Positions 37,207 through 49,100 of a stretch of 64,000 nt of DNA are shown one piece after another (position 1 is the first letter of the stretch; the number at the start of each line of letters is the position of its first letter). Origin of the DNA: Nymphaea colorata (lineage: Eukaryota; Streptophyta; Magnoliopsida; Nymphaeales; Nymphaeaceae). Both the position numbers and the translations under genes were made by a program. Under the pieces are notes generated by a model. It had not been told where the DNA came from. It ran no database searches and saw nothing but the letters and a program-made list of their open reading frames with translations. The DNA lies in assembly GCF_008831285.2 (NCBI RefSeq), contig NC_045142.1, positions 13,036,716 through 13,100,715 of the forward strand, in the 5' to 3' direction.

Positions 37207-38134
37207 TGGAGTACCAACCCTAATTGCTTTACCAAATGGTTTCTTTGTTGCCCTTCCTACTAATCAGTGTTCTTAAACAAGCATATCAGTTTTCATAAGA
37301 GACCCTAATAATCCTTCACACGCTAGTCTATCTATCTTTTCTGTCTAATATGCCTTAGGGAAACATACCAAGTTAACACATCTAGATTTACATGTGTATT
37401 AAAACATTCACTGTTCACATAATAGGATCTAAAACTAACATCCAACACATAGAAATGATTCGATAAAACACCAGAACAAATCACATAGTTTTTAAACAAT
37501 ATTATCACAAAATTATCTTAAAAAATAAGCCTACAACCAAAAGTTAGTAAAGTAGAAACTGAAACAAGATTCCGTCCAAATATTAAATATATATAGTACA
37601 TCATACAATAGTGAACTTTGTCCATTATATAGATCTAGCTTGTAGGTTCCTATCTTCGAACCTCTGCACCACTATCATTCCCTAAAAACAACAATCTTCT
37701 CTTACCGAGATCTTTTAATATTTGACAAATGTGCTACAATGACAAGTTATGTGGTATGTTGATCCTAAGTCTATAATTCATAAAGAGTTTTAATAGTTAG
37801 AGCACAATTAAAAACAAATGAGTAGAAATATTGTGTCATAAAGATGACCAAGTAGGAATATTAACTTTCCCTTGTCCTTTTCCCCCCACACTTTCCATGG
37901 TTTCATAGTTTTCCTTTAGGTTTTCTTCTAGCCATGTGCTTTAGTGGAATTCCCTCTAAACATCTTTGGATTGAACCTTTTCTTTTACTTGTAATTGAAA
38001 ACATTCCTAGAATTCTCGACTACATATGCCTAATTGTTGGACTTAGAAGCTTTTAAGCATTCATATTATAGTTCTAGATGGTGAACAATGTCATCAAATG
38101 TCTTTATGCTGCTATTATGAGTCAATTTAAAGTG

Positions 38135-38317
38135 TTACCAACTATTTAGCAATGACCTTATTACTGCCTGAACTTGTTGTTCATATGTGAGGATATGTCC
38201 AACAAAATTAAGCTCTCTAATTATGTTAGCCATCTCTTTAAGATGTTGGTTCATAGTGTTTATATTGACACGTGATGTTATCTTGCATAGAGCATAACAT
38301 TGTAACACATGCAACAA
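38135..38317 (-). pseudogene. Copia E gag remnant
   Basis: The frame contains NTMNQHLKEMANIIRELNFV and VIRSLLNSW, matching the UBN2-type gag region in which the family has a LIRSLP-like motif. Only about 60 codons are readable. Confidence 0.5.
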
Positions 38318-41243
38318 TGATCATTTGCTTCTACGCATTATAAGCCTCTATGTCTTTACATGCTTGTGGACCATTACCCTAAGGTGTAGTTACAACATTG
38401 TTCAAGGCTTCGGCCTTCTCTAAGACAAATTAGTTCTTATGATGCCAAATGTCATAATTATCTCTATTTGGTCTTCAAATACAGACTAAGTCTAATATGG
38501 TGTTGTCATCTCTTATGAATCAATGTTCTTAATGTATTGTCTAATCATATTTACGATTGCATGACCTACCTATATTTAGCTAGGGTCACACAACTAGAAA
38601 CATGCTTTTTTTTTTAGCTGTGGAATCAAAATATCACCATGTTCAAAATAATCTCGCACTATCTTATAGGTCCAAAAAATATAACTAATTTGTGAACCCT
38701 AACTCTAACACACAATTAGAGTGAGCCCGAAACCTAATACTTTCTCACTTGTGATGTTATCCATATGATATTAAAAATAAATGAAACATAACATGCACAA
38801 GTAATCTTGAAAACATAAGGGATAAACATCACACACCTATGTATATATGAAGTTTATTAGCATCAAGTCCAAAAGCAAAATATGTCCATCATTATTAATT
38901 AAAACAAAGTCATAATGAAATCCAACCAAACATCAACAATTAGTCAACTATAATCGTATCTAGGACACTATCGTATAGGCCTGCACACAAATGAGCAGTA
39001 TCAGGAAAAGTTTGTTTGTAATAAAAAATGCTCTCTTGAACATTAGAATTTGCTGTAATTCTTGTTTGTGTAGCATCAGCTATGCCTCTGTGTCGTTCCT
39101 CGAAGCCAGGTGTTGCACCTTTCCATTCCAAATAATAGAATAGTCCATATGATTGACCTGAAATCGAGTTCACCAAAATATTTACTTTATCTAGTGTTCA
39201 ACATTGTATTCAATGTCGATCAACACCCTGCAGAGAATAATTTCTTTTCCATGCCTTAACAAACACTTTTCTCTGAATAGAGCCTAAGAATCTGGAATAG
39301 AACTCAAAATGGCTTTTCATTCATGATTGTGATAAAAAAGATCCCATTCTCTGCCTCATGCATCTAATTTTGTCATCCATAATGGCAAGGTGATCATACA
39401 TAGAATATGAGCACACTTTTACAGTTTAAAAAATAATCAAGCACACGCTCTGAGGGAGATATATTTCCTCATGCAGTGGGCTCACTCAAGCTATCCATTG
39501 ACTACAGTGATGTTAGTGGATTGGGGATCTCTTCATTATGATTCGGGCTATCTATAATGCTTGACATGGTTACTAACACACATATGCCATAAAAAAATGT
39601 ATTAGACATGGACTGATGCATGCATTTTATATCATGGCAAAATATGAATTATACAATAACAATCTTTCTTGTGCATGAGTATGCTATAAAAAAAATTGTG
39701 GAAGCACAAAGTCAAGTAAAAGGCCAATATCATATAATATATAATATTGAACATCTTGTTTGGACATGCACTCAGTTCTAAAATATAAGTCCAAAAAATA
39801 TAGATTCAACAAAATATGAACATGGATCTTATATTTTTGCAATAAAAAAAATTATGAACGGATATATCAATGCAGATATAAATGAAACATTTCATGCACT
39901 ACTAAATAAAATAAAATAAATATATGGAATCACATCCAAATGAGGGTCAAACAAAACCAACCTAAGCATGGATCCAAAGCATCGTGCCATCATCTCAAGA
40001 ATGTACAAAACGCTAAATTTTTAGATTTAGATCAGATTTATGCTTGGAAATCTGATCAAAGTCAATAATGATGCCAAGTGAGATTTAAATATGAGTATTC
40101 AAAAATCTATTCCAATATCCAAAACGGAAGCACGATTGAATGAAGGTCCACCGTGCATATTTGGCAAAATAAATGTTACAACCAAATATGTAAGTATTTA
40201 GAAATCTGATGTGAAAATTTGGAAATATATTTTTAATTTAGGTATATATTAAGGATAAAGTAGAGTTTGGATCTAAAATTGGATGTTAATGGTTTCTAGT
40301 CATACCACCTCTCATGAGAATAAATCGAGGACAAATACAACAATATAAATCCATTACTATTCAGTATATTGATCATAGATCCAAAGCTCTGATTTTTAAT
40401 ATGAATTGGAGCCTAGAACATGATTCTCAAATATAATTAAAAAAATTCAGACCATAACACATGAACCAACCACACAGAGATATCATAATACGTACACGAA
40501 TAAAATTAAAATAAATTTAGTGAAGTTGTTGGTATCCACCCATAAAAAAAAGGGGGTGAACCACCACAACCTCTTCCCTTGTTTCTTATGAGTGAGGAGA
40601 ATGTGCACAAGATGGTAGCAGGCATCTTTGAGTGCTGCTGCATCCTCCACCCGGTTTTGGGGAAGAACAGTGATCTATGCCAACTTTAATCCTAGCGCCT
40701 TGCGATGCCCTCCTTCTTTGATGAACCGAGTAAGCTATAGCTCTTATAGTGAAAGTAATAAATGACCACCATTAATAATTGGTTTTGAGGCCACAAAAGT
40801 TAGAGGAATGTGTACCCATGTCAGCTCCCACTCGTTCGTCAAAAACCAGCAGAGAATACGATGCCACAAGGGCGTTTAGCACCACGAAGTGACAATGGCT
40901 ACCTGGCAGACAACCACGGTCCAATTTTCTGGTTGTCATCAGCATCTTCCAGTAATCCTTAAGGCAGGGGAATTGGGTGAAGAATGGATTGAATTAACCA
41001 CCCATCATCATGCTATTGCATAGATAGAGAGGGCAGCAGTCATTGCCGCCCCCCCTTTATCCTTTTTCTTTCCGGTTGGTGGGTGGAGGGCAGTGTTCCC
41101 TCAACTGTTGAAGTCCTCTTAAAAAGAAATAAGAGCACAATCTTAGTCTCCTTTGGCCTTTGGGCACCATTATGGCTTTGATACCAATTTTACCAGCCAT
41201 TGCCAGAATCCCACGAGACAATTGAGAGCCGAGCCAGTTCACC

Positions 41244-41259
41244 TGGCTTTGATACCAAT
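41244..41259 (-). promoter_or_regulatory. Primer-binding site of Copia E
   Basis: The minus strand reads ttggtatcaaagccag, close to the complement of the initiator Met-tRNA 3' end (tggtatcagagc), immediately inside the 5' LTR. A second copy of the same motif lies about 75 bases further in, near 41,170-41,185. Confidence 0.7.
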
Positions 41260-41629
41260 TTTAAAAAAGAAAAAGTATTCAACTACATGTTAACTAATTA
41301 ATATGGGCATAAGTTTGCATACCTTTGAGCTTTTCAGTAGAAGATCGTGAAGAAAAGATAGATGCTTAACTCTCGTGCTCGATGGGAACAAATTTTTCAC
41401 ACTATTTTAGAAAAACGTCCAATGTTCCACAACCGTGATCGTTCAAGGACTTTCTTTCCTCCTTTTGGTTATTGGCCTCATTTATTTTCTCTTCCTAAAA
41501 TCTCGCATATATATGCGCTACAGCAACACCACCTTAGTGATCGGTTCATGCTGTTAGGCAATTCATTTGAGTTGCTATGTGGGTTGGGATTCAGTCCATC
41601 ATGGGTGGATCTAGATTTAAATTCCAACA
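41260..41629 (-). repeat. 5' LTR of Copia E
   Basis: Starts tgttggaattta on the minus strand and aligns with the 3' LTR along its whole length. Its inner end next to the primer site has lost the expected CA. Confidence 0.8.
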
Positions 41630-41634
41630 CTCTA

Positions 41635-42338
41635 ATACCATTTTGATTCAGAGGCATATATGATTTTCCCTAAACCTTGGATGATTATGCTAATGAATAA
41701 AGAAATCAAATATGTAAGGAAGAAAGCAAAAAGGAAGGAAAAAAAAAAGAATCACTTCAATTAACCATCAACCCTCCACAGTGAAAGACAATAATCTACA
41801 AATAGAGGTTTAAAGAAATATGGATTGGGAAGAGACATCCAAAACACTAATGGTTTGAAGCTCCAATGAAGCTATAATAACGAATAAATGAGTCTAAAAT
41901 ACGATCTGAAGTGAAAAAGTCTCAAGAACCAGCCTACGACGGGCTGTGTGCACACCTCTGTTCCTTGGTTGGTTGAGGGAACTATGCAGAGAAGCCCAAC
42001 CCTAGCTAAGATCTGGGTCTGCAACTGAACTCTCACCTCAAGCCATATCACCTTCAGGCTCGAACTGGGCATGCAACCGGTCTCTGAACCTGTTCTGCTT
42101 CACTCCTCTACTTTGGTTTAGATTGAGAGCATTACCGGCATTATTGAAGTCACCAATTCAAAGAGGATTGAACTTAGCCAAGCTCGTTTAGCTTCTTGCG
42201 GTCAATTCTTATTCGAAGTCGAATGTACTGGCGATCTTTGCCGTCGGAAGTTTAAAGCAAGTTCAAAGCATCCTGATATACGTGCATGGTAAGCCAGATG
42301 GGACCGGACACACGCGAAGCCAGAGGTGGAGGTAGGAA
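41635..42338. other. Unassigned region between Copia E and the possible gene
   Basis: About 700 bases with no protein family or repeat recognised. GC content rises towards its right end. Confidence 0.4.
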
Positions 42339-43258
42339 TTGGAGAAGCAGGGAGCGATGAATGGCCAGCAAGAAGCGAGAGGAGCGCCAGCATTGGGGGG
42401 CTATCGTTCTGAAGCCCCTCCCACCGTCTCCGAGGTCCCAATTCTTGCTCCTTCTGCTTCCCCCTTCCATTCCCACCACTGCACACCAAATGCTCCGGAG
42501 GGGCAGGAGATACTGGGCGTTCGCCTACTGAAGCTGCTCGCCTCGCCATTCGCCTCCCTCACCCGCTCCTCCCAGACGCTTCTCCGTCTCGACTTCAGAC
42601 GCCCTCTCTCCTTCCCCAAGCGTCCATCCCGTCCTTCTCCCCCACCACCCGGTTCTTCCTCCCCCTTTGGTCCCCTACATGGCAGCCGAACCCGTCTCCA
42701 GCTCATGCAGGTATGCCGGTCGTCACCACCATCTTGTCTCTTCCTTGTTATTCTTTTTCTTTTCTTTGGTGTTGTCTGCATGGAAGAGCTACCAGAAAAA
42801 TATCACCCATTGAACCAATTATTTTGAAAATTTGGCCTATTCGATTTGTGGGTATTGACGCGTAGTTGTGTGTGCTTGGGTGAATGAATGTGGAACTTTG
42901 TGATCGTTTATCTGTTTGTCTCTGATTTTATTGGGAGTTGGCTAATGCGATTCTTTCAAATTTGTTTGGCTTTTTTTTTTTTGATGAATGGTTACCTGGA
43001 ATTTCATGAGTTTTAGACATGGGACCTCCCTCCCAAATGCGAAGAAGAAGCAACGGAAGGTGGACCTAGGGAGATTCCCTGGTTGAAGTTGGGAATTGGA
43101 GGCAGCGTGGAAATGGACGACGATGGCGGTGTTCTCGTGCCAAAAGCTCGACTGAAAACGAAGTATGCCATCCTCCATGTCATGCCCAGTCCTTGTTTCG
43201 AGATCCGGATGAAATTTCCAGTTGGGATATCATCTCTTGCTGCTAGCATCCGCTGCAG
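42339..43258 (+). CDS. Possible two-exon coding region, product unidentified
   Basis: Exon 1 (42339-42710, ATG at 42339) ends LQLMQ followed by the donor gtatgc. Exon 2 (43017-43258) follows the acceptor gttttag, stays in frame and ends before the donor gtaccg. Exon 2 reads WDLPPKCEEEATEGGPREIP and then LGIGGSVEMDDDGGVLVPKA, with SPCFEIRMKFPVG near its end, a composition like real protein. Exon 1 is rich in Ser, Pro, Leu and Arg (e.g. LLRLDFRRPLSFPKRP), which might be an organelle transit peptide. No family recognised, and no third exon found before 44.8 kb. Caution: the opposite strand is also open over exon 2, and another exon 1 frame starts at 42679 (MAAEPVSSSC) but hits a stop in exon 2. 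It could be a truncated or fragmentary gene. Confidence 0.35.
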
Positions 43259-44849
43259 GTACCGGCATCTTTCCCCGTTCTTTTGCTAATATTTGCGTGT
43301 CGGTGTGATGATTCCAGTGGTTTGACATGGTGCTCCAATTATTACAAGTATGGGTTCAATTTAAGTTTGATAAGCTAGAGAAATATGAGACCTATATTTT
43401 ACTTATTAGGCTTCGTTATTTTCTGTTTCAGTGTCTTGATTTTGTTACCTCCAATTTCTGCATTGGAGTTTGGATTCAGTTCCATCTTTTTCCTAATCTT
43501 TTACTGTAACATGTGAAAAGATACATAGCACTTATAGAATGGGAAATCAGTAAAGAAAACCATTTGAATTACTTATTAACTAGGGATATAGTTCTTTTAT
43601 ATGTTAGACTGCAGATTTTTTCAAATGACCCTTAAATATACAATCAGTAACACGGTAGGCCCTCCATGGTCCTTACTCTCATTTTTCTGTGGCAATTGAA
43701 ACAAACAAAGATGTCTTATCACTTGTTCTATACGGCTGAAAATCATGTGGCATCTAGCATTTGCATATTTGTCCACTTCTACTCATTTATGGCCCATTTC
43801 AATTTGAATACTTGATGTCAATCTTGTGTGATGGTTCTAATAGAAGGAAAAGAAAGAGCTGGAAGGTCTTGTATTGGTAAGGCTAAGGTTCATGTCTATT
43901 GTCATTGTTGTCTTAATGATTTTTGTTTCATCATTTACTAAGGTCTCATGTAGGTAGGGCTAAGGTTCATGTTTATTCTCATTGTTGTCTTAATGATTTT
44001 GTTTCATCATTTACTAGTGCCTTTATTAAGGCTATAAATCGAGTGTTTTTTTTTCCTTTTTCTTTAGTGGGGTTTCATGGGCAGAGCAGCGTGGGGGTTG
44101 GTTGGGGAAGGAGTATAAGGGAGGAGGTCAAGAGGTGGTGGTGTTTGTTTGCATTTACGGAAGAGTCACAGATGTGTGAGAAGCCATCAATGACCGGGGT
44201 GGGGATGCTGGTGAGGGTGCAAATGAGGGTGCAAGTAAGAGAATTAAAAAGAAAAAACTTGGGTGTGGGTGTGCAAAAGTACGCGTGTGTCTACATATAT
44301 ATCACATATATATGAACACACATGAAATTCTAATTCTATAATTAAGTCATTACATCATTAGCATTATATTGAATACATCATTGAATTGATTAAACTTTAA
44401 AAACGTTAAAAGCCTAAAAGCAAAAGTTAAAGGGGCATGCAGTATTTCTTTTGTCTAGTTTTTAGTTTTTACAGCCAAAAGAGCGCCAAAATCTGATAAT
44501 GCATGTTGTGAGAATTTTGATCTGACAAAAAGAAGTATTAGGTAATAGTAGTACAATAAGAAATATCTTGTTATAAATTCAATTTGGGTACATGCAGTAT
44601 ACGTAAGTGTAAGTTTGATTTTTAACTATTGGCAAGTAAAAATAAACCTGTAGCATGGTATGATTGTCTAGCTCTGGGCACATGATGTTTTTCTAGTCTA
44701 GAACTAACCTCATGATGGTAAAATAAGCCAATAAGAAAAATGTATCCATTATGAACTATTAAATACTATCAAAATATAGTTAAATGTGTAATAATATAAT
44801 ATAGTATTATAAGGTTTCCATAATTACTGTCAAAGTTTTAATGTTGAAA
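43259..44849. other. Unassigned region right of the possible gene
   Basis: Holds a tandem duplication and AT-rich sequence with short ta/tg runs near 44,290-44,310. No coding sequence supported. Confidence 0.4.
43881..44022. repeat. 77-bp tandem duplication
   Basis: Copies start ggctaaggttcatgt at 43881 and 43958 and share cattgttgtcttaatga and gtttcatcatttacta. Small differences only. Confidence 0.85.
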
Positions 44850-45166
44850 AATAGTGTGAATATTAGAACACTAGATTTAAGAAACATCTTGCAGCACAAA
44901 ACATGGTGGTAGAAATGGCCTTCTCCTCTTTTGTTAATTAATTCTTAATAAATTCTCTATTTTCTCTCATTACTGTGGTATGTATCTTTCATTTTCTTTT
45001 TCACTCTATCCATTGTTTCATATGTATAACCTACCTTCCATTGATCATCATTGTTGACCAATCTTAATAATTGAAGCAAAGCTCTATTCTCTTCACCAAT
45101 ATGGCTACATCCTTCCAAAAACATGGGTTCTGTACAGTTTTCTCTGTCTTTTTTAATCTCTTCCAC
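44850..45166 (-). pseudogene. hAT transposase fragment
   Basis: The minus frame from 45166 contains LLQLLRLVNNDDQWKVGYTY and ETMDRVKKKMKDTY, matching the plant hAT transposase segment usually seen as VLRLVD followed by G-x-x-Y-E-A-M-D-R-A-K. After a stop, MFCAARCFLNLVF matches the following H-A-A-x-x-L-N-P segment. Only about 100 codons remain; no zinc finger or dimerisation domain is visible. It abuts the left end of Copia D. Confidence 0.6.
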
Positions 45167-45205
45167 CTTATGATATATTGAGGTAGTTCATTGACAGGTA
45201 TAAAT

Positions 45206-45896
45206 GATCATGGGCTTCATCTGTATGGATCTTGAAATGTCCAAAGTGATTGCATCAAGGGACATTGTGATCAGGAAGCAAAAGTTTCCATTTGAAAGAC
45301 ACAAAGAAGGTGGAGTGTTAAACACAAATGAAAAGAGTGAACCCAGTATCATTTCAACTTGGAACCTTTTCCCACTCAATGAGGGTGTTCAGTCACGGCA
45401 AACCATAGAAAATCAAAATGAACCAATCTGTCATGAGTCCCACAATTCTGAACCTTTGTCTTCGAGTCCCAATTTGGTGGCTAATCCCAACCCAACACCT
45501 TCAACCTGAATCGACTGCAGTTGAACCTCAACATCCTCTCCAGTACGAAGAAGATACACCATGATTACAAGAAAAATGTTTGGAACTGTAAAACTAAGGT
45601 CCTCAATCCAATTATGTTGTCCAGAAATGTTATTCAAGACCTATCTCTTGAATCTAAACGTATCACTTGCCATAAAGCTAGTAAAAGCCCTCATTGGTGT
45701 CAAGCCATGGAGGAGGAATATCAGGCCCTTGAAAAGAATGACTTGGACCCTTATACACACCTCAAAATATTCAAAATCTTCTATGGTTGAGACATATAAG
45801 GCCCAATGGCCAAAGGATCTCATCAAGATGAGGGAGTGGACTTATTTGAAACTTTCAATCCTGTGGTTGAACCTGCCACCATCCAAATGATTCTTG
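45206..45896 (+). pseudogene. Copia D: integrase C-terminus to start of reverse transcriptase
   Basis: The frame from 45210 reads LEMSKVIASRDIVIRKQKFP, the post-integrase motif (family consensus close to S-R-D-V-x-F). After a stop, another frame has ASKSPHWCQAMEEEYQALEK, the start of the Copia reverse transcriptase. A frameshift follows near 45,750. The last codons before Copia A encode a sequence ending MILAT, a conserved reverse-transcriptase segment. Confidence 0.75.
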
Positions 45897-45901
45897 CTAC
45901 T

Positions 45902-46186
45902 TGTAGAAACACGAACCACAAAGAGAGAGTAGAGAACGAACACACAATATACGTGGAAAACCTCAGAAAGAGGTGAAAAACCACGGGGAAGCTCTGACCT
46001 AGGGGCTCACCGCAACCCTAGGAGAGAGAAAATTATATTTCACTTAATTCAACACTTAAACATAAGTGACAATATAAAGAAGGAGAGAGGAGAAGCCGCC
46101 TAGGGTACCGAGTCCGCCTCGGTACCCACGCCCCATAGAATTGGGTCCAGATATGGACCCGGTTCCCACAACAACATATTCTAACA
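45902..46186 (-). repeat. 3' LTR of Copia A
   Basis: Starts tgttagaatatg and ends tttctaca on the minus strand. Contains a perfect 10-bp-stem hairpin at 46103-46127 (arms gggtaccgag and ctcggtaccc). Confidence 0.95.
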
Positions 46187-49100
46187 CTCCCCCTCAAGCT
46201 TGGCATACATGTCAAACATGCCAAGCTTGCTAATATTCTTTTCGTATGAAGAAGTACAAAGTCCTTTAGTTAGGACGTTTGCAACTTGATCTTCAGACTT
46301 CATATATGGCAGAATCAGCTCATTTGAGTCAATGCGTTCCCGGATAAAATGACAGTCAATCTCCACATGTTTGTTCCTGTCATGTAGAACTGGATTATTG
46401 GCAAGATTAATCGCAGACTTGTTGTCACAGTACATCTTCATTTTATCTCCCAGTTCCACACCAATATCAGTCAAAAGAATCTTCAGTCACAGCATCTCTG
46501 TAACCCCCATTGCAACAGCCCTGTACTCAGCCTCAGCACTAGACCTCGAACATACTTCTTGCCTCATACTTCTCCAAACAACTAGGTTACCTCCAAGAAA
46601 GATACAATACCCTGTAGTGGACCTCCTTGTGTCAGTGCAACCTGCCCAATCTGCATCTGAGTAGCCCTCAATAGTAAGTTTGTCTTGTCGAGTATACAGC
46701 AGTCCTTTTCCTGGGTCATTCTTTAGATATCCCAACACTCTTTCTGCACTCTTCCAGTGACAATCCGTGGGAGCATGCATAAATTGACTTAGCACATTTA
46801 CAGCATACGTGATATCAGGGCGAGTTAGAGTAAGATAGATAAGCTTACCGACTAGCCTCTGATATCGCCCTTTTCCTTCCTCATCCAGAATAGTGTCCGT
46901 CTTGATACTTATCTTAGTCCCCGACTCCATAGGAGTAAGATAGGGCCTACAACCAAGTTTACCTGTCTCCTTTAGTAAGTCAAGAGTGTACTTCCTTTGA
47001 TTCATAACCAGCCCTGTCTCTGATCGAGCAATCTCTATCCCCAGAAAGTATCTCAGCTTACCCAGATCCTTGAGGTCGAATTCTTTAGCTAATCTCTCCT
47101 TCATCTTTCTGTTTTCTTCTTCATCACTGCCAGTGACAATCATATCATCAACGTAGACAAGGAGAAGACTCACCAGACCATCTCTCTGCTTTATGAATAG
47201 GGTATGATCTCCATTTCCTTGCTTGTACCCAGTAGACTTCATAACGATCCTTAATCTCTCAAACTAAGCTCTAGGCGACTGCTTCAAGCCATACAAAGCT
47301 TTCTTGAGGTGACAACATTTTCCCTCTTGAACATACCCGGGAGGCATGCTCATATAGACTTCTTCCTCCAGATGGTCGTTCAAGAACGCATTTTTAACAT
47401 CAAGCTGGTCCATGCGCCACTTCCTGTGCACAGCAAGAGCAAGAATAACCCTCACGGTCTTCAACTTTGCAACAGGGGCAAAGGTCTCAAGATAGTCGAT
47501 CCCATACTTCTGGCTGAACCCCTTTGCAACCAGACGAGCTTTATATCGATCTACAGTGCCATCAGGTTTGTACTTCACGTTGTAAACCCACTTAGAGCCA
47601 ACTAAGTGTGTCCCTTTAGGGATATCAACAACTTCCCATGTTTTGTTCTTAGCTAACGCACCCATCTCCTTCGTCATAGCATGTAACCACTTGGGATCAT
47701 CCTTAGCATCATCCACCGACCTGGGAATAACAACTTTGGATAAGGTTGTGATAAAACATTTGTAATTTGTACTGAGCTTAGCATAAGAAACAAATCTCTG
47801 AATAGGGTGAGAAGTACATGACCTGGTGCCTTTGCGCAAAGCAATGGGGAGCTCTTCATTCGATGGACTTGGGTCATCCGGGGAGATCACAGGATTGGGA
47901 TTGGTTCTATCCTTATCACCAACATCTTTCACTGTAGCTTTCTCCTTTCTGACATAAACCTGGCCAAACAAGTGATCCCGGGCAACAGTGGGCTGAGCAT
48001 CCACCGTGACCCCTTCCATATGACTGCCCTTCTCATTACTGACCGTGACCGTGTCAATCACACTGGGACTAACCTTGTAATCCAAAAACTCCATAAACTG
48101 AATCAGCTGATTAGATGAATACTCTTCCCCTTTGTTCCCAAGACACTCCCCCTGAAGAGGATTCACCGGAAAATACGACTCATGTTCATGAAATGTGACA
48201 TCCCTCGAAACATACACTTTAGAAGTAGTGGGATCCACACATTTGTACCCCTTCTGAGTGGAAGAGTACCCCAAGAAAACTCCTTTAATAGACCGGGGAT
48301 CAAGTTTTTTGAGAGTAGGGCTATGATTATGCACAAAACAACTGCACCCAAAGACACGAGGAGTAAGAGGCCACGGATTCTGAGTGGGCCACAGGGTAGA
48401 ATAAGGAGACTGACCATCCAACACCTTAGTAGGCATACGGTTAATGAGATGTGCACTAGTGAGAAGTGCATCACCCCAATACCGCTTCGGGACATGACGT
48501 TGGAACATAATGACTCGGGTAACATTCAAAAGATGACGATTTTTACGTTCAGCTATACCATTTTGAGGACGGGTATAACTACAAGAGATTTCATGAACAA
48601 TACCCTTGCCTTTCAAGAAATCATCAAGGGATTGGGAGACATATTCCTTTGCATTATCCATACGGAAAGCTTGAACAGTTGTATGGAATTGAGTCTCAAC
48701 AAAGACAACAAAGTTTTTCACAACTGCTGGAACCTCACTACGTTCTCGCAACAAGTACACCAACGTACATCTAGAGTAATCATCAATAAGCGTCAAAAAA
48801 TAGTGACAACCACCACACGTGGGTACTCTAGAAGGACCCCAAACATCGGAATGAACTAAGGCAAACAGATGAGTGGTTTTATTCAATGAAATAGGGTACG
48901 AAGCCCTGACATGTTTAGCCAATTGACACACTTCACAAGCGAAGGAGTCAATGGAGACAGAAGCAAACAAATGAGGAAACAACTTCTTTATTAACTGGAA
49001 GGGGAGATGTCCAAGACGCTCGTACCATCGCAGAACAGTAGATCTATCGTTCACACCAGACAAGTGACCACTCGTGGCAGAAATCAATGCTGAAGCAACT

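Larger units (their letters stand above)
33571..41629 (-). mobile_element. Ty1/copia retrotransposon E, full length but decayed (minus)
   Basis: Two direct LTRs (33571-33937 and 41260-41629), a Met-tRNA-like primer site beside the right LTR and order of coding remnants gag, integrase, reverse transcriptase, RNase H from right to left fix the orientation as minus. The outer ends are TG and CA and are flanked on both sides by ctcta (33566-33570 and 41630-41634), a perfect 5-bp target duplication. Total 8,059 bp, long for this type, so the internal region may contain further unrecognised insertions (especially 38.4-41.0 kb). All coding remnants are riddled with stops and shifts, and the LTRs differ at many sites, so it is old and inactive. 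Confidence 0.8.

Noticed and set aside
48182-48859. 225-codon plus-strand frame
   Set aside because: Antisense shadow of the Copia A integrase coding region.
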